Program-made: the position numbers and the translations under genes
Source: Synechococcus sp. WH 5701
GTDB lineage: Bacteria > Cyanobacteriota > Cyanobacteriia > PCC-6307 > Cyanobiaceae
DNA length: 64,000 nt
Direction: 5' to 3'
Assembly: GCF_000153045.1 (NCBI RefSeq)
Contig: NZ_CH724160.1
Coordinates: 373,142 to 437,141, forward strand
Shown: positions 63,987 through 64,000 of the stretch, one piece after another
How positions within the stretch are numbered: position 1 is the stretch's first letter
Layout of the letters: each line of letters opens with the position of its first letter
Notes under the pieces: model-generated
Told to the model about the DNA's origin: nothing
Seen by the model: only the letters and a program-made list of their open reading frames with translations
Databases searched by the model: none

Positions 63987-64000
63987 GTGGGGACCCCAGG

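Overview
This window is chromosomal DNA of a high-GC unicellular cyanobacterium, most like Cyanobium or a freshwater/brackish Synechococcus. The basis is cyanobacterial marker genes (lipoprotein PsbQ, a Tic20-family protein, a DUF3134 protein, a group-2 sigma factor, a phytol-kinase-like protein, a cyanobacterial-type radical SAM/B12 protein) and the gene order dnaN - PRC-barrel protein - purL - purF - gyrA/parC - TPR - queG - membrane protein - DUF502 - nusB - ftsY - rsbU. As I recall it, that order marks the replication-origin side of marine Synechococcus/Prochlorococcus genomes. I see no rRNA, tRNA, CRISPR array, insertion sequence or prophage. Genes are densely packed, often with 4-bp ATGA/GTGA overlaps.

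Region 1 (1-8.9 kb) is the most interesting part. An ECF sigma factor and an RskA-like membrane anti-sigma factor head an operon that continues with ArsS (radical SAM arsenosugar enzyme), a TVP38/TMEM64 membrane domain fused to a MerA/glutathione-reductase-like flavoprotein, and the arsenite methyltransferase ArsM. A secreted, possibly DM13-like protein is transcribed divergently. Convergent to the ars operon lies a second operon: GT2 glycosyltransferase, GT87-like membrane glycosyltransferase and a DUF547 lipoprotein. By eye I find the same bipartite element, C(A/G)ATCCGAT-N12-CGGTA, in front of all three transcription units. I infer that it is the promoter of the local ECF sigma factor, so the three units would form one regulon joining arsenic methylation/adenosylation to glycosyl-transfer functions.

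Region 2 (8.9-27 kb) holds an MFS exporter, polyphosphate kinase, a group-2 sigma factor behind a perfect palindrome that contains an NtcA consensus (GTA-N8-TAC), a phytol-kinase-like protein, DAHP synthase, AcnB, a CLC transporter lacking the gating glutamate, a lipoprotein behind a second NtcA-like site, a B12-type radical SAM protein, an O-antigen ligase-like protein, PurU, PsbQ, a DAO-type oxidoreductase and PstS.

Region 3 (27-48 kb) is mostly housekeeping: DnaK, AroE, Tic20-like, RpsF, ArgG, MraY, PurT, an LCP protein, a DUF1400 alpha/beta hydrolase, UvrA, RecN, an ABC1 kinase, a lone DUF1400 protein and ThrC.

Region 4 (48-64 kb) starts with a 468-bp gap that carries a ThrC terminator and a cluster of DnaA-box-like TTTTCC motifs with A+T-rich stretches. 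This is the probable oriC, directly upstream of dnaN. The purine/topoisomerase/translation-targeting cluster up to an RsbU-like phosphatase follows.
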